A stretch of DNA of 64,000 bases from an uncultured Spirochaetia bacterium (lineage in GTDB: Bacteria; Spirochaetota; Spirochaetia; CAKZLE01): assembly GCA_937125225.1 (NCBI GenBank), contig CAKZLE010000023.1, positions 62,001 through 126,000 of the forward strand. The letters run 5' to 3'. Both the position numbers and the translations under genes were made by a program. Below are positions 1 to 8,114 of this stretch, in pieces (within the stretch, counting starts at the first letter, position 1; every line of letters begins with the position of its first letter). The notes under the pieces were generated by a model, which ran no database searches, had not been told where the DNA came from, and was given only the letters and a program-made list of their open reading frames with translations.

Positions 1-798
1 TTAGGTTTCCACGATTTTGCCGGTTCTACTGTAGTACACTCAGTCGGTGGATGGGCCGCTCTTGCAGGAGCTCTCTTCCTAGGACCTCGAATCGGAAAAT
101 TCGTAAAAGTGAATGGTAAGACCACCTCTAAGGCGATCTTGGGACATAACCTTCCTATAGCAAGTCTGGGTGTATTCATCCTTTGGTTCGGTTGGTACGG
201 ATTCAACGCAGGATCTACCTTGAGTGGAACTGATATGTCAATTGCTACTGTTGCAGTAACTACTACATTGGCTGCAGCGATGGGTTCTATCGCAGCGATG
301 GTAATCTCCTGGATCCATTTCGGAAAACCAGATGTTTCCATGTCACTCAATGGTGCATTGGCAGGACTCGTAGGTATTACCGCTCCAACGGCAGTCGTAA
401 CACCTTTCGGAGCAGTAATCATAGGATTGATCGCAGGAATCCTGGTTGTCTACTCGGTTGAGTTCTTCGACAAGGTCCTACATATAGATGATCCGGTCGG
501 TGCAATATCAGTACATGGAGTCTGTGGTCTTTGGGGAACACTCGCAGTCGGACTCTTCGCTAACACAGAAGATATCAAGGGACTATTCTACGGTGGAGGA
601 TTCGGACAGCTAGGAGTTCAGGCCTTAGGTGCTGCAGCAGTCTTCGCATGGGTCTTCTTTACCGCTTCACTCTTGTTCTTCATCATCAAGAAGACCAATG
701 GCCTACGAGTCACAGAGACTGAGGAATTAGTCGGTCTAGACTTGAGTGAACATGGAACTGAATCATACAGTGGATTCCAGATCTTCACAAACATGTAA
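1..798 (+). CDS. amtB: Ammonium transporter (Amt family), 5' end cut by window edge
   Basis: The frame is open from base 1, giving 265 residues of the C-terminal part of an Amt ammonium channel. The first residues, [20 protein letters not shown], are the highly conserved Amt core, and [20 protein letters not shown] is the second conserved histidine region. The GTG at 109 is internal, not a start. The protein is an inner-membrane channel for ammonium/ammonia. It ends 18 bases before a PII gene, the usual amtB-glnK pair, in which PII plugs the channel under nitrogen excess. The N-terminal helices lie outside the window. Confidence 0.96.
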   Translation, partial: LGFHDFAGSTVVHSVGGWAALAGALFLGPRIGKFVKVNGKTTSKAILGHNLPIASLGVFILWFGWYGFNAGSTLSGTDMSIATVAVTTTLAAAMGSIAAMVISWIHFGKPDVSMSLNGALAGLVGITAPTAVVTPFGAVIIGLIAGILVVYSVEFFDKVLHIDDPVGAISVHGVCGLWGTLAVGLFANTEDIKGLFYGGGFGQLGVQALGAAAVFAWVFFTASLLFFIIKKTNGLRVTETEELVGLDLSEHGTESYSGFQIFTNM

Positions 799-816
799 TG
801 AAAAGGAGATACGTAT

Positions 817-1158
817 ATGAAAATGATTATTGCCTACATACAGCCTGACAAACTGAATTCAGTCAAACAGGAGCTATATAAGAAGGAGATCTACAAGATC
901 TCAGTGACGAATGCCATGGGCTGCGGACAGCAGAAAGGTTTCACAGAGACCTATCGTGGTGTAGATAAAGAGGTAAACCTATTAAAGAAACTTCGCATAG
1001 AGATTGCCGTGAACGATCCATTCGTCAAACCTACTATTGATGCAATCATCAGGGGTGCACAGTCAAACACCATTGGTGATGGTAAGATATTCGTGATGCC
1101 TATCGAAGAGTGTATCAGGATCAGAAATAATGATTCTGGAACCAAAGCAATAGGTTAA
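817..1158 (+). CDS. glnK: PII nitrogen regulatory protein (GlnB/GlnK family)
   Basis: This 113-residue protein has the full PII layout: beta-alpha-beta core, T-loop around residues 37-55 (QQKGFTETYRGVDKEV), and the C-terminal signature IGDGKIFVMPIEECIRIR. It senses 2-oxoglutarate and ATP/ADP and, next to amtB, probably gates the ammonium channel. Tyr46 is kept, but Tyr51, the residue uridylylated in proteobacteria, is Lys51. Control by GlnD-type uridylylation is therefore unlikely, and regulation is probably by ligand binding only. The start ATG follows AAAGGAG. It is probably cotranscribed with amtB. Confidence 0.95.
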   Translation: MKMIIAYIQPDKLNSVKQELYKKEIYKISVTNAMGCGQQKGFTETYRGVDKEVNLLKKLRIEIAVNDPFVKPTIDAIIRGAQSNTIGDGKIFVMPIEECIRIRNNDSGTKAIG

Positions 1159-1163
1159 GGGAT

Positions 1164-1227
1164 TCGAAGAACCTACATTTATGTAATACCAGCTATACAT
1201 AAATTACATTTATGTAGGTTCTTTCGA
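1164..1227 (+). promoter_or_regulatory. Long imperfect inverted repeat holding two identical 12-bp palindromic sites
   Basis: Arms at about 1164-1187 and 1204-1227 pair over roughly 20 bp with a TT/TT internal mismatch. Each arm contains TACATTTATGTA (1174-1185 and 1205-1216), offset by 31 bp or about three helical turns. The repeat lies 80-130 bp upstream of the sigma-54 promoter at 1294. This is the normal place for an enhancer bound by a sigma-54 activator. It could also fold as a hairpin ending the amtB-glnK transcript, but no T-run follows. Confidence 0.6.
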
Positions 1228-1293
1228 TAGAACGACGTGATGCAGCAGAATGTAAATACTGCTATCACACTACTGTATATATATTTATTAGAC

Positions 1294-1310
1294 TTGGCAT
1301 GTATTTTGCT
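1294..1310 (+). promoter_or_regulatory. Sigma-54 (RpoN) promoter of glutamine synthetase
   Basis: TTGGCAT-GTATT-TTGCT: GG at 1296-1297 and GC at 1308-1309 with exactly 10 bases between, the sigma-54 -24/-12 geometry. Transcription should begin near 1321, giving a leader of about 35 bases before the AAAGGAG and start codon of the glutamine synthetase gene. Confidence 0.8.
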
Positions 1311-1354
1311 AAATAAAGAGTAATAATAAGAAACCAATATGAAAGGAGTATGTA

Positions 1355-3478
1355 ATGTCAGAGTGTATAGATTTTACTAAAAAAACCCTACCGGAAGTCT
1401 ACGGGGAGAATTGCTTCAGCGATGTAGTGATGCATGAGAGACTTCCTGCAAAAGTCTACCAGGAATTGAAACTCGTCCAGCAGGGAGAGAAAAAACTCTC
1501 AGGTGAAGTCGCAGAAGTAGTAGCGAACGCTATGAAAGACTGGGCCCTTGAAAAGGGAGCGACCCATTACACACACTGGTTCCAGCCACTAACAGGATTG
1601 ACTGCTGAGAAGCATGACTCCTTCATCAACCCGGGACCTGGAGGAACAGTCCTTCTCGAATTCTCAGGAAAAGAGTTGATCCAGGGTGAACCTGATGCAT
1701 CATCCTTCCCTAATGGTGGATTACGTGCGACTTTCGAAGCAAGAGGTTATACTGCATGGGACACCTCCTCTCCAGCTGTGATCAAAGATAATCTAGGGGT
1801 CAAGACTTTGACCATACCTACAGCTTTCATCTCCTATACAGGAGAGGCTTTAGATAAGAAAGTACCATTACTCAGATCGATGGATGCAATAAATAAACAG
1901 GGGCTTCGAGTATTACGAGCTCTTGGTAATGAAAAAAGTAAGAAAATAGTCATCAATGTCGGTCCTGAACAGGAATATTTCTTAGTGGATGAAGAGTTCT
2001 TTGATGAACGACCGGATCTTCGTCTTACCGGAAGAACCGTATTCGGAACTATGAGTGCAAAAGGTCAGGAAATGGATGACCACTACTTCGGAGCGATCAA
2101 AGGTAGAGTCGCAGTATTCATGAATGAACTTAACTATGAACTCTGGAAGCTCGGGATCTCGGCAAAGACCCAGCATAATGAGGTAGCCCCCAACCAGTTC
2201 GAGATTGCTTCAGTCTATGCTTCAGCGAACAACTCGACTGATACCAATCAGCTTACCATGGAAGTCATCAAGAATGTTGCAAAGCGACATGGTCTTGTAG
2301 CCCTACTCCATGAGAAACCTTTTGCAGGAGTGAATGGTTCTGGTAAACATAACAACTGGTCTATTGGTACTGATGATGGCCTTAATCTACTCCAGCCAGG
2401 AAAGAGCCCTGAAGACAATGCTCATTTCCTTCTCTTTCTTACTTCCATCATCAAGGCAGTAGACATCTATGCACCTCTTTTGAGAATGTCTGCTGCATGT
2501 GCAGGAAATGACCACAGACTCGGAGCCAACGAAGCACCTCCTGCGATCATCTCGATGTTCTTAGGGGAGCAACTCAAAGACATCCTCGATTCTATCGTCG
2601 ATGGAAAAGAGCTTATCAAGGTAGATGGACAGAAGGTAAGAGTCGGTTCGACTACTATCCCAAGTTTCCCTAAAGATGCTACAGACCGAAACAGAACTTC
2701 CCCTTTCGCCTTTACCGGTAACAAGTTCGAATTCAGAATGGTTGGTTCGAGCCAGTCTCTATCAGGACCGAACACAGTCCTCAATACGGGAGTCGCTGAG
2801 GTTCTCGAAGGGGTAGCTGACAGACTTGAAGCTTCAGATGATACTATCGCAGAGGTAAATTCGATCATCAATGAATTCTATTCCGAACACAGAAGAGTAG
2901 TCTTCAACGGTAACGGATATTCAGATGAATGGGTCGTTGAGGCAGAGAAGAGAAAGCTTCCTAACCTCAAGAGTACCGTTTCCGCAGTCAAGGTGATCAC
3001 CAATGAAGAATTCATCAAGGTCTTTGAAAAACACAAAGTACTTTCAAAAGCTGAGTTGGAATCACGAGAAGAGATCTATCTTGAGACCTACAGCAAGCAG
3101 ATCAATATCGAAGCTGGTGTCATGGTCGAGATGGCTAAGAGACTCATCGTCCCTGCATCAACAAGATACATGCAGGAGATTATCGAATCAGTCACGAGTC
3201 AGGTTGCATTGGGACTTGATCCTGCAGCTCAGAAAGATATGATTGTTCAGCTGTCACAGAATATCAACGCAACTATCGTTGCAGCTGATAAACTTGCAGA
3301 GGTGATGAACACCGCACATGAACTTGAAGAAGATGTACCTGCTCAAGCAGATAGCTACTACGAGAAGGTCGTTCCAGCAATGGAAGAACTCAGAACATAT
3401 GGAGATGCGCTAGAGAAGATTACCGATAAAGCTTACTGGCCATACCCTTCATATGAGGACATGCTTTTCAGACTCTAG
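1355..3478 (+). CDS. glnN: Glutamine synthetase type III (GSIII)
   Basis: At 707 residues this matches the long GSIII family rather than the ~450-residue GSI. It makes glutamine from glutamate, ammonia and ATP. Visible GSIII blocks are HYTHWFQPLTGLTAEKHDSF (about 76-95), the QGEPDASSFPNGGLRATFEARGYTAWD stretch, NVGPEQEYFLVDEEFF, the AKTQHNEVAPNQFEIA stretch, EKPFAGVNGSGKHNNWS (nucleotide/metal site) and SPFAFTGNKFEFRMVGS. The start ATG has AAAGGAG eight bases upstream. The gene follows amtB-glnK and has its own sigma-54 promoter, so expression probably rises under nitrogen limitation. Confidence 0.98.
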   Translation: MSECIDFTKKTLPEVYGENCFSDVVMHERLPAKVYQELKLVQQGEKKLSGEVAEVVANAMKDWALEKGATHYTHWFQPLTGLTAEKHDSFINPGPGGTVLLEFSGKELIQGEPDASSFPNGGLRATFEARGYTAWDTSSPAVIKDNLGVKTLTIPTAFISYTGEALDKKVPLLRSMDAINKQGLRVLRALGNEKSKKIVINVGPEQEYFLVDEEFFDERPDLRLTGRTVFGTMSAKGQEMDDHYFGAIKGRVAVFMNELNYELWKLGISAKTQHNEVAPNQFEIASVYASANNSTDTNQLTMEVIKNVAKRHGLVALLHEKPFAGVNGSGKHNNWSIGTDDGLNLLQPGKSPEDNAHFLLFLTSIIKAVDIYAPLLRMSAACAGNDHRLGANEAPPAIISMFLGEQLKDILDSIVDGKELIKVDGQKVRVGSTTIPSFPKDATDRNRTSPFAFTGNKFEFRMVGSSQSLSGPNTVLNTGVAEVLEGVADRLEASDDTIAEVNSIINEFYSEHRRVVFNGNGYSDEWVVEAEKRKLPNLKSTVSAVKVITNEEFIKVFEKHKVLSKAELESREEIYLETYSKQINIEAGVMVEMAKRLIVPASTRYMQEIIESVTSQVALGLDPAAQKDMIVQLSQNINATIVAADKLAEVMNTAHELEEDVPAQADSYYEKVVPAMEELRTYGDALEKITDKAYWPYPSYEDMLFRL

Positions 3479-3495
3479 TCTAGAGTTTGACATAT

Positions 3496-3580
3496 ACACA
3501 CTGCGCATTCATATGCATTGCGAGACCGTCAACTTTGGCGGTCTCCTCTTCGTCTATAATCCGCAGTGTGTCTGTTTTTA
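3496..3580 (+). terminator. Nested double-stem terminator after glutamine synthetase
   Basis: The outer stem pairs ACACACTGCG (3496-3505) with CGCAGTGTGT (3562-3571). The inner stem pairs GAGACCG (3522-3528) with CGGTCTC (3539-3545). The sequence TCTGTTTTTA follows the outer stem. It lies between convergent glnN and the GH13 gene and probably stops transcription at least on the plus strand. Confidence 0.65.
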
Positions 3581-3593
3581 CCATCTGGTAAGA

Positions 3594-5192
3594 CTATTTC
3601 AATAATACGATCATAGCCTCATAACCTGCCAACTTCTCGAATGTATCATAATCCATATCACTTCTTTGCAACAAGATTCTATCCCATTGTCCATAGAGGA
3701 CCACATCGGGATCGATCTTTCGTGCAAATCGGTTGAAATTGAGAATACAGAGTATCCTCTGTTCTTCATGTCTGAAAAAACAGAGAATATCCTTTTCTGG
3801 GACGTCAAGAAAGCGTATATCCCCACCATACAGGGTCCGGTACTTTCTTCTGATCGTAAGAATCTCCCTATACCAAGACAGGAGGGACCCAGCCTCATCT
3901 GATTGCCTTGCTACATTATGATCGCTTCCCCACTTCTCATCTACAGGTAACCAGGTTTGCTCATTATCAGAGAATCCAAGATTATGGGAATCATCCCATT
4001 GCATAGGGAGTCGATCAGGGTCTCTCCCCCAATAAAAGGGCCAATACTGGAGACCCGGGGGGTCTACTATATGTTTATGGTCAACGATCTTATGTCGCAT
4101 CCCTATCTCCTCTCCATAGTAGATGAAGGGGGTCCCCCTCTGCATCAGGAGAAATAGGGCCGCTATCTTCGCTCTTTGTTCATGGTTCCCGTATCTCGAA
4201 TAGGCCCTCTTCTGATCATGATTAGACAAGACCCATGCTGGCCACCTATCATCACCGATCGAAGCATACCATTTCATAGCTCGTTTCTTGAATTCCTGAG
4301 CATCCCATACGGTCCAGATGAAGGAGAAGTCGAAGGTCAGGTGCAATTGATCATCACCAAGGTAGGAGGCTGCTATATCTGGCTCACCCGGTTGTTCTAC
4401 ATTGATCTCCCCGACTAGCATCTTTCCCGGATATGAATCGATGAGCCGTCGGAAGTCTCTAATACTATCATGTGAATCCTCTTGGTTACGATCATAGAGG
4501 TGTCTCTGCATGTCATAGGGTCGGACTGAGGCTCCAACTGTGAAAGGATTATTCCTCAACTCTCTATCCTTTATGATATGGTTGATCACATCCAATCTAA
4601 AACCATCGATTCCAAGCTCCAGCCAAAAGGCTACATCTGCGAAGAGTCCCTCTACCACTTTTGGATTACGCCAGTTAAGATCTGGTTGTTGGGCCTTGAA
4701 AGAGTGCATATAGTACTGTCCTGTCTGTTCATCGAACTCCCAGGCATTGCCACCAAAGGCGGCTTTCCAGTTATTGGGTTCACGCCCACCTTTCGGGTCT
4801 TCCCAAATATAATAGTCTCTGTAGGGGGATCTCTTTGAGGACCTGCTCTCGATGAACCATCTATGCTCATTCGAGGTGTGGTTGAGGACCATATCCATGA
4901 TGATCCTGATACTCTTCTCATGAGCTCTTGTGATAAGTTCATTCATATCTTCGAATGTACCGAAGACAGGATCTATCTCGCGGTAATCACTGATATCATA
5001 ACCAAAGTCTACCATAGGCGACTTATAGATAGGAGATATCCAGATGGCATCGATTCCGAGCTCCTCTAGATAATCCAATCTTGAGATGATGCCCTGTATA
5101 TCACCGACACCATCACCATTTGAATCCTGGAAACTCCTAGGATAGATCTGATAGATCACTCCATGTTTCCACCATACCCATTTTTCACTCAT
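3594..5192 (-). CDS. GH13 alpha-glucosidase / oligo-1,6-glucosidase
   Basis: A cytoplasmic GH13 enzyme of 532 residues that hydrolyses alpha-glucosidic bonds in small oligosaccharides. It starts WKHGVIYQIYPRSFQDSNGD and has the four GH13 regions in order: DMVLNHTS, GFRLDVINH (Asp nucleophile), VGEINVEQ (Glu acid/base) and LSNHD. No signal peptide is present. The ATG at 5192 is chosen because the homologous part begins there and AAGGT lies upstream on that strand; the reading frame stays open to 5486, but that part overlaps the divergent ldh gene. The substrate (isomaltose, trehalose-phosphate or maltose type) cannot be decided from sequence. A TATAAT box lies at about 5222-5227 on this strand. 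Confidence 0.9.
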   Translation of the reverse strand: MSEKWVWWKHGVIYQIYPRSFQDSNGDGVGDIQGIISRLDYLEELGIDAIWISPIYKSPMVDFGYDISDYREIDPVFGTFEDMNELITRAHEKSIRIIMDMVLNHTSNEHRWFIESRSSKRSPYRDYYIWEDPKGGREPNNWKAAFGGNAWEFDEQTGQYYMHSFKAQQPDLNWRNPKVVEGLFADVAFWLELGIDGFRLDVINHIIKDRELRNNPFTVGASVRPYDMQRHLYDRNQEDSHDSIRDFRRLIDSYPGKMLVGEINVEQPGEPDIAASYLGDDQLHLTFDFSFIWTVWDAQEFKKRAMKWYASIGDDRWPAWVLSNHDQKRAYSRYGNHEQRAKIAALFLLMQRGTPFIYYGEEIGMRHKIVDHKHIVDPPGLQYWPFYWGRDPDRLPMQWDDSHNLGFSDNEQTWLPVDEKWGSDHNVARQSDEAGSLLSWYREILTIRRKYRTLYGGDIRFLDVPEKDILCFFRHEEQRILCILNFNRFARKIDPDVVLYGQWDRILLQRSDMDYDTFEKLAGYEAMIVLLK

Positions 5193-5303
5193 ACTATTAA
5201 CCTTACTTTTTATATTAACTTCATTATACGCGAAAAAATAGAATAATCTACCTTCTTTTCCATCGATATTTATCTTGTTTCCTTTTGCTGATAGTTTTTG
5301 TAA

Positions 5304-5319
5304 GTTATTCATGAATAAC
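5304..5319. promoter_or_regulatory. Perfect 16-bp palindrome upstream of D-lactate dehydrogenase
   Basis: GTTATTCATGAATAAC is its own reverse complement. It sits 20 bases before the ldh start, just upstream of the ribosome-binding site, in the divergent region between the GH13 and ldh genes. This is a typical place for a repressor operator. It does not match the Rex consensus when aligned on the centre. Confidence 0.5.
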
Positions 5320-5338
5320 AAAGAGACCTGGAGGTCAT

Positions 5339-6385
5339 ATGAAACGAAAGATAGTATTCTTTGATGCAAAGCCCTATGACATTGAGTCATTCGAATCCCA
5401 CCTAGATCCTGAACTATACTCTTTATCATTCGTAAGCGACCGTCTGTCAGAGAATACCGCCTCAATGATGTATGGGGCAGATGCAATCTCCCTGTTCGTT
5501 AATGATAAAGTCACTGAGGAGATCGCAAAGCTGATCGACTCCTATAATATTACATTGATAGCACTCCGGTGTGCAGGTTATAACAATATAGATCTCAAAG
5601 CGGTATATGATCGTCACATTCATGTCGTTAGAGTCCCAGCCTACTCTCCCTATGCCGTTGCCGAACATGCCACAGCACTATTGATGGCCCTCAACCGGAA
5701 GACTCATAAGGCCTATAATAGAACACGAGAGAGTAATTTCAATATCTCGGGTCTTACAGGTTTTGACCTTCACGGGAAGACAGTAGGGGTGATCGGGGCC
5801 GGAAAGATCGGCAGGATCATGGTTTCCATCATGAAGGGATTTGGGACAGAGATCCTTATCCATGATCGATATGAGGACCCTGTACTTGCTGCCGACCCTC
5901 AGATCAGTTTCACCGACTTGGAGACCCTTTATAAAAGATCAGATATCATAACGCTTCATTGTCCCCTTACTGAAGGTACCTATCATCTCATCGATGAGAA
6001 AGCCCTTAACCTCATGAAGGATAAGGTGATACTCATCAACACCAGTAGAGGTCAACTGATCAAGACGAGCGCCCTTGTCGAGGGACTCAAGACAGAGAAG
6101 ATCGGGGGAGCAGGCTTAGATGTCTATGAGGAAGAGAGCCAATACTTCTTTCACGACTATTCCCTATCTCATATCGACGATGATAATCTTGCAAGACTGT
6201 TGTCCTTCAACAATGTGCTTATCACCTCTCACCAGGCTTTCTTGACTAAAGAGGCTCTCACGAACATCGCAATGACGACCTTTGAGAACCTCAAAGCCTT
6301 CTTCGGAGGAGCTCCGCTAGCTAATGAGGTCTGTTATAGATGTGATAAGGAATGTGTGAAAGAGACTAAAGGAAGATGCTTCTAG
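5339..6385 (+). CDS. ldhA: D-lactate dehydrogenase (D-2-hydroxyacid dehydrogenase family)
   Basis: A 348-residue NAD-dependent enzyme that reduces pyruvate to D-lactate in fermentation. Visible features are IALRCAGYNNIDL (substrate Arg), the SPYAVAEHA helix, the Rossmann motif VGVIGAGKIGRIM, NTSRGQLI, GLDVYEEES (catalytic Glu) and TSHQAF (catalytic His). GGAGG precedes the ATG. The C-terminus carries an unusual Cys-rich tail (CYRCDKEC...RCF), which could bind metal or form disulfides. Its stop codon shares the palindromic CTAG with the stop of the convergent thioesterase gene. Confidence 0.93.
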   Translation: MKRKIVFFDAKPYDIESFESHLDPELYSLSFVSDRLSENTASMMYGADAISLFVNDKVTEEIAKLIDSYNITLIALRCAGYNNIDLKAVYDRHIHVVRVPAYSPYAVAEHATALLMALNRKTHKAYNRTRESNFNISGLTGFDLHGKTVGVIGAGKIGRIMVSIMKGFGTEILIHDRYEDPVLAADPQISFTDLETLYKRSDIITLHCPLTEGTYHLIDEKALNLMKDKVILINTSRGQLIKTSALVEGLKTEKIGGAGLDVYEEESQYFFHDYSLSHIDDDNLARLLSFNNVLITSHQAFLTKEALTNIAMTTFENLKAFFGGAPLANEVCYRCDKECVKETKGRCF

Positions 6386-6831
6386 CTCTTTTTGATCATC
6401 AGGAAGAGCTCTCTGACCCGTTCAGGAACAGGAAGAGGTCTGCCAGTCTTTAGATCGACATGACCGACCTTTGTCTCCTGAACCGCAAGAGTCGTATCAC
6501 CTCGAGTGATCCGCTGTTCGATGAGCATGGAAAACCTCCCGCACTTGAGAACCTGAGACTCGATGGTAAGCAGGTCATCGAGAATAGCAGGGATCGCATA
6601 GTCGATCGATAAAGACCTGACCACGAATGCCTGACTAGCCTCTTTGAGAGCCTCTGACTGATCGATGCCCAGTGTCCTGAGCAGCTCAGTCCTCGCATGT
6701 TCGGTGAAATCAAGATATCTACTATGGTAGACGATCCCACCCGCATCAGTATCACTATAATAGACCCTCTGCGAATAGTAACAGATATTATCCGAGATCC
6801 TAGCGATACCTATGCCGGTGTGTTCCATCAT
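6382..6831 (-). CDS. ybgC: Acyl-CoA thioesterase, YbgC/4HBT hotdog family
   Basis: A single hotdog domain of 149 residues. It carries the YbgC signature VYYSDTDAGGIVYHSRYLDF (Asp catalytic) followed by TEHARTELLR. The family hydrolyses short-chain or hydroxybenzoyl CoA thioesters. The start follows GAGGG only 13 bases after the end of lysA, so it is probably the last gene of the dap operon, though its role there is not obvious. Two adjacent ATGs (6831 and 6828) are possible starts. Confidence 0.88.
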   Translation of the reverse strand: MMEHTGIGIARISDNICYYSQRVYYSDTDAGGIVYHSRYLDFTEHARTELLRTLGIDQSEALKEASQAFVVRSLSIDYAIPAILDDLLTIESQVLKCGRFSMLIEQRITRGDTTLAVQETKVGHVDLKTGRPLPVPERVRELFLMIKKS

Positions 6832-6844
6832 TCAGCCCTCATAC

Positions 6845-8095
6845 TTACAGTGTCTTGAACTCAAAATCCAGAGTCGAAAAGAGATCCTCAATAGTCTCAG
6901 CACGTCTGATCAGTTCTACTGACGCATCAGGTTTGAGGAGGAGCTCTGCTGATCTGAGTTTTCCATTATAGTTGAAACCCATGGCATGTCCATGTGCTCC
7001 AGTATCATGAATCACCACGATATCATCCACATCGATCTTAGGAAGTTGTCTATCGATAGCGAATTTATCGTTGTTCTCACATAATGATCCGGTCACATCA
7101 TAGACTTCTGAACACTCAGATCCCTCTTTCCCTAATACTGTTATATGATGGTACGCCCCATACAGAGCAGGTCTCATCAGGTTGGTCATACAGGCATCAA
7201 GCCCTACATAACTCTTATATTTCTCTGTGACATGTCTTACCTTACCGACTAGGTAACCATACGGACCTGTGACCATTCGTCCACATTCGAAGACGATCTT
7301 CAAAGGATCGAGTCCAGCTGGAACGATCATCTGCTCATAGAGATCCTTCATTCCTGCAGACACTGCCTCAAGGTCTACCGGTTTATCATCAAGGCCATAG
7401 GGGATACCGATACCACCACCCATATTGATGAACTCTATACGAACACCTGCCTCTTTCTGGATCCTTATGACAAGAGCGAATAGCATTCGAGCAGTCTCAA
7501 CGAAATAATCACCATTAAGCTCATTCGAAGCGACCATAGTATGGAGCCCGAATCGCGTGGAGCCCTTCTCTTTCATGATACGGTAGGCATCGATGAGCTG
7601 GTCTGTCGTCACCCCATACTTTGCCTCAGTAGGGTGTCCAATGATCACATTCCCAGTCCTTCCCTCACCAGGATTATAACGGAAGCAGATCAATTCAGGT
7701 ATTGAGGCACTCTTTTCGAGAGTCTCTATATGGGAAATATCATCGAGATTGACAATAGCCCCGAGCTCAACTGCTGCCTGAAACTCCTCATCAGGAGTAT
7801 CATTGGAGGTGAACATCACATCCTCTCCGGTCAGGCCGACTCGTTCAGATAGAAGCAGTTCAGGAAGAGAACTGCAGTCTGCACCGAAGCCCTCCTCTTT
7901 GAGTAGGCTCATGATCGTAGGGTTTGGACAGGCTTTCACCGCAAAATAGTTCTTGAACCCTGGGGCCCAAGAGAAAGCTTTTGTGAAGGCTTGAGCATTC
8001 GCCCTGATCGCTGCCTCATCATAGATATGGAAGGGGGTCGGAACGCTCTTTTCCACCCGTTCTATCAATTCTTTTGTAAATGGTACATGTTTCAT
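6845..8095 (-). CDS. lysA: Diaminopimelate decarboxylase
   Basis: This 416-residue PLP-dependent alanine-racemase-fold decarboxylase converts meso-diaminopimelate to lysine. Visible motifs are YFAVKACPNP (PLP Lys at residue 54), GADCSS, the glycine-rich phosphate loop NMGGGIGIPYG, FECGRMVTGPYGYLVGKV, and SLCENNDKF with the dimer-contributed Cys. It belongs to the long, non-E. coli LysA subtype. It follows dapL in the operon. An epimerase (dapF), needed to turn LL-DAP into the meso form, is not in the window. Confidence 0.92.
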   Translation of the reverse strand: MKHVPFTKELIERVEKSVPTPFHIYDEAAIRANAQAFTKAFSWAPGFKNYFAVKACPNPTIMSLLKEEGFGADCSSLPELLLSERVGLTGEDVMFTSNDTPDEEFQAAVELGAIVNLDDISHIETLEKSASIPELICFRYNPGEGRTGNVIIGHPTEAKYGVTTDQLIDAYRIMKEKGSTRFGLHTMVASNELNGDYFVETARMLFALVIRIQKEAGVRIEFINMGGGIGIPYGLDDKPVDLEAVSAGMKDLYEQMIVPAGLDPLKIVFECGRMVTGPYGYLVGKVRHVTEKYKSYVGLDACMTNLMRPALYGAYHHITVLGKEGSECSEVYDVTGSLCENNDKFAIDRQLPKIDVDDIVVIHDTGAHGHAMGFNYNGKLRSAELLLKPDASVELIRRAETIEDLFSTLDFEFKTL

Positions 8096-8114
8096 CTTTA
8101 TCTTACTCTCCCTA

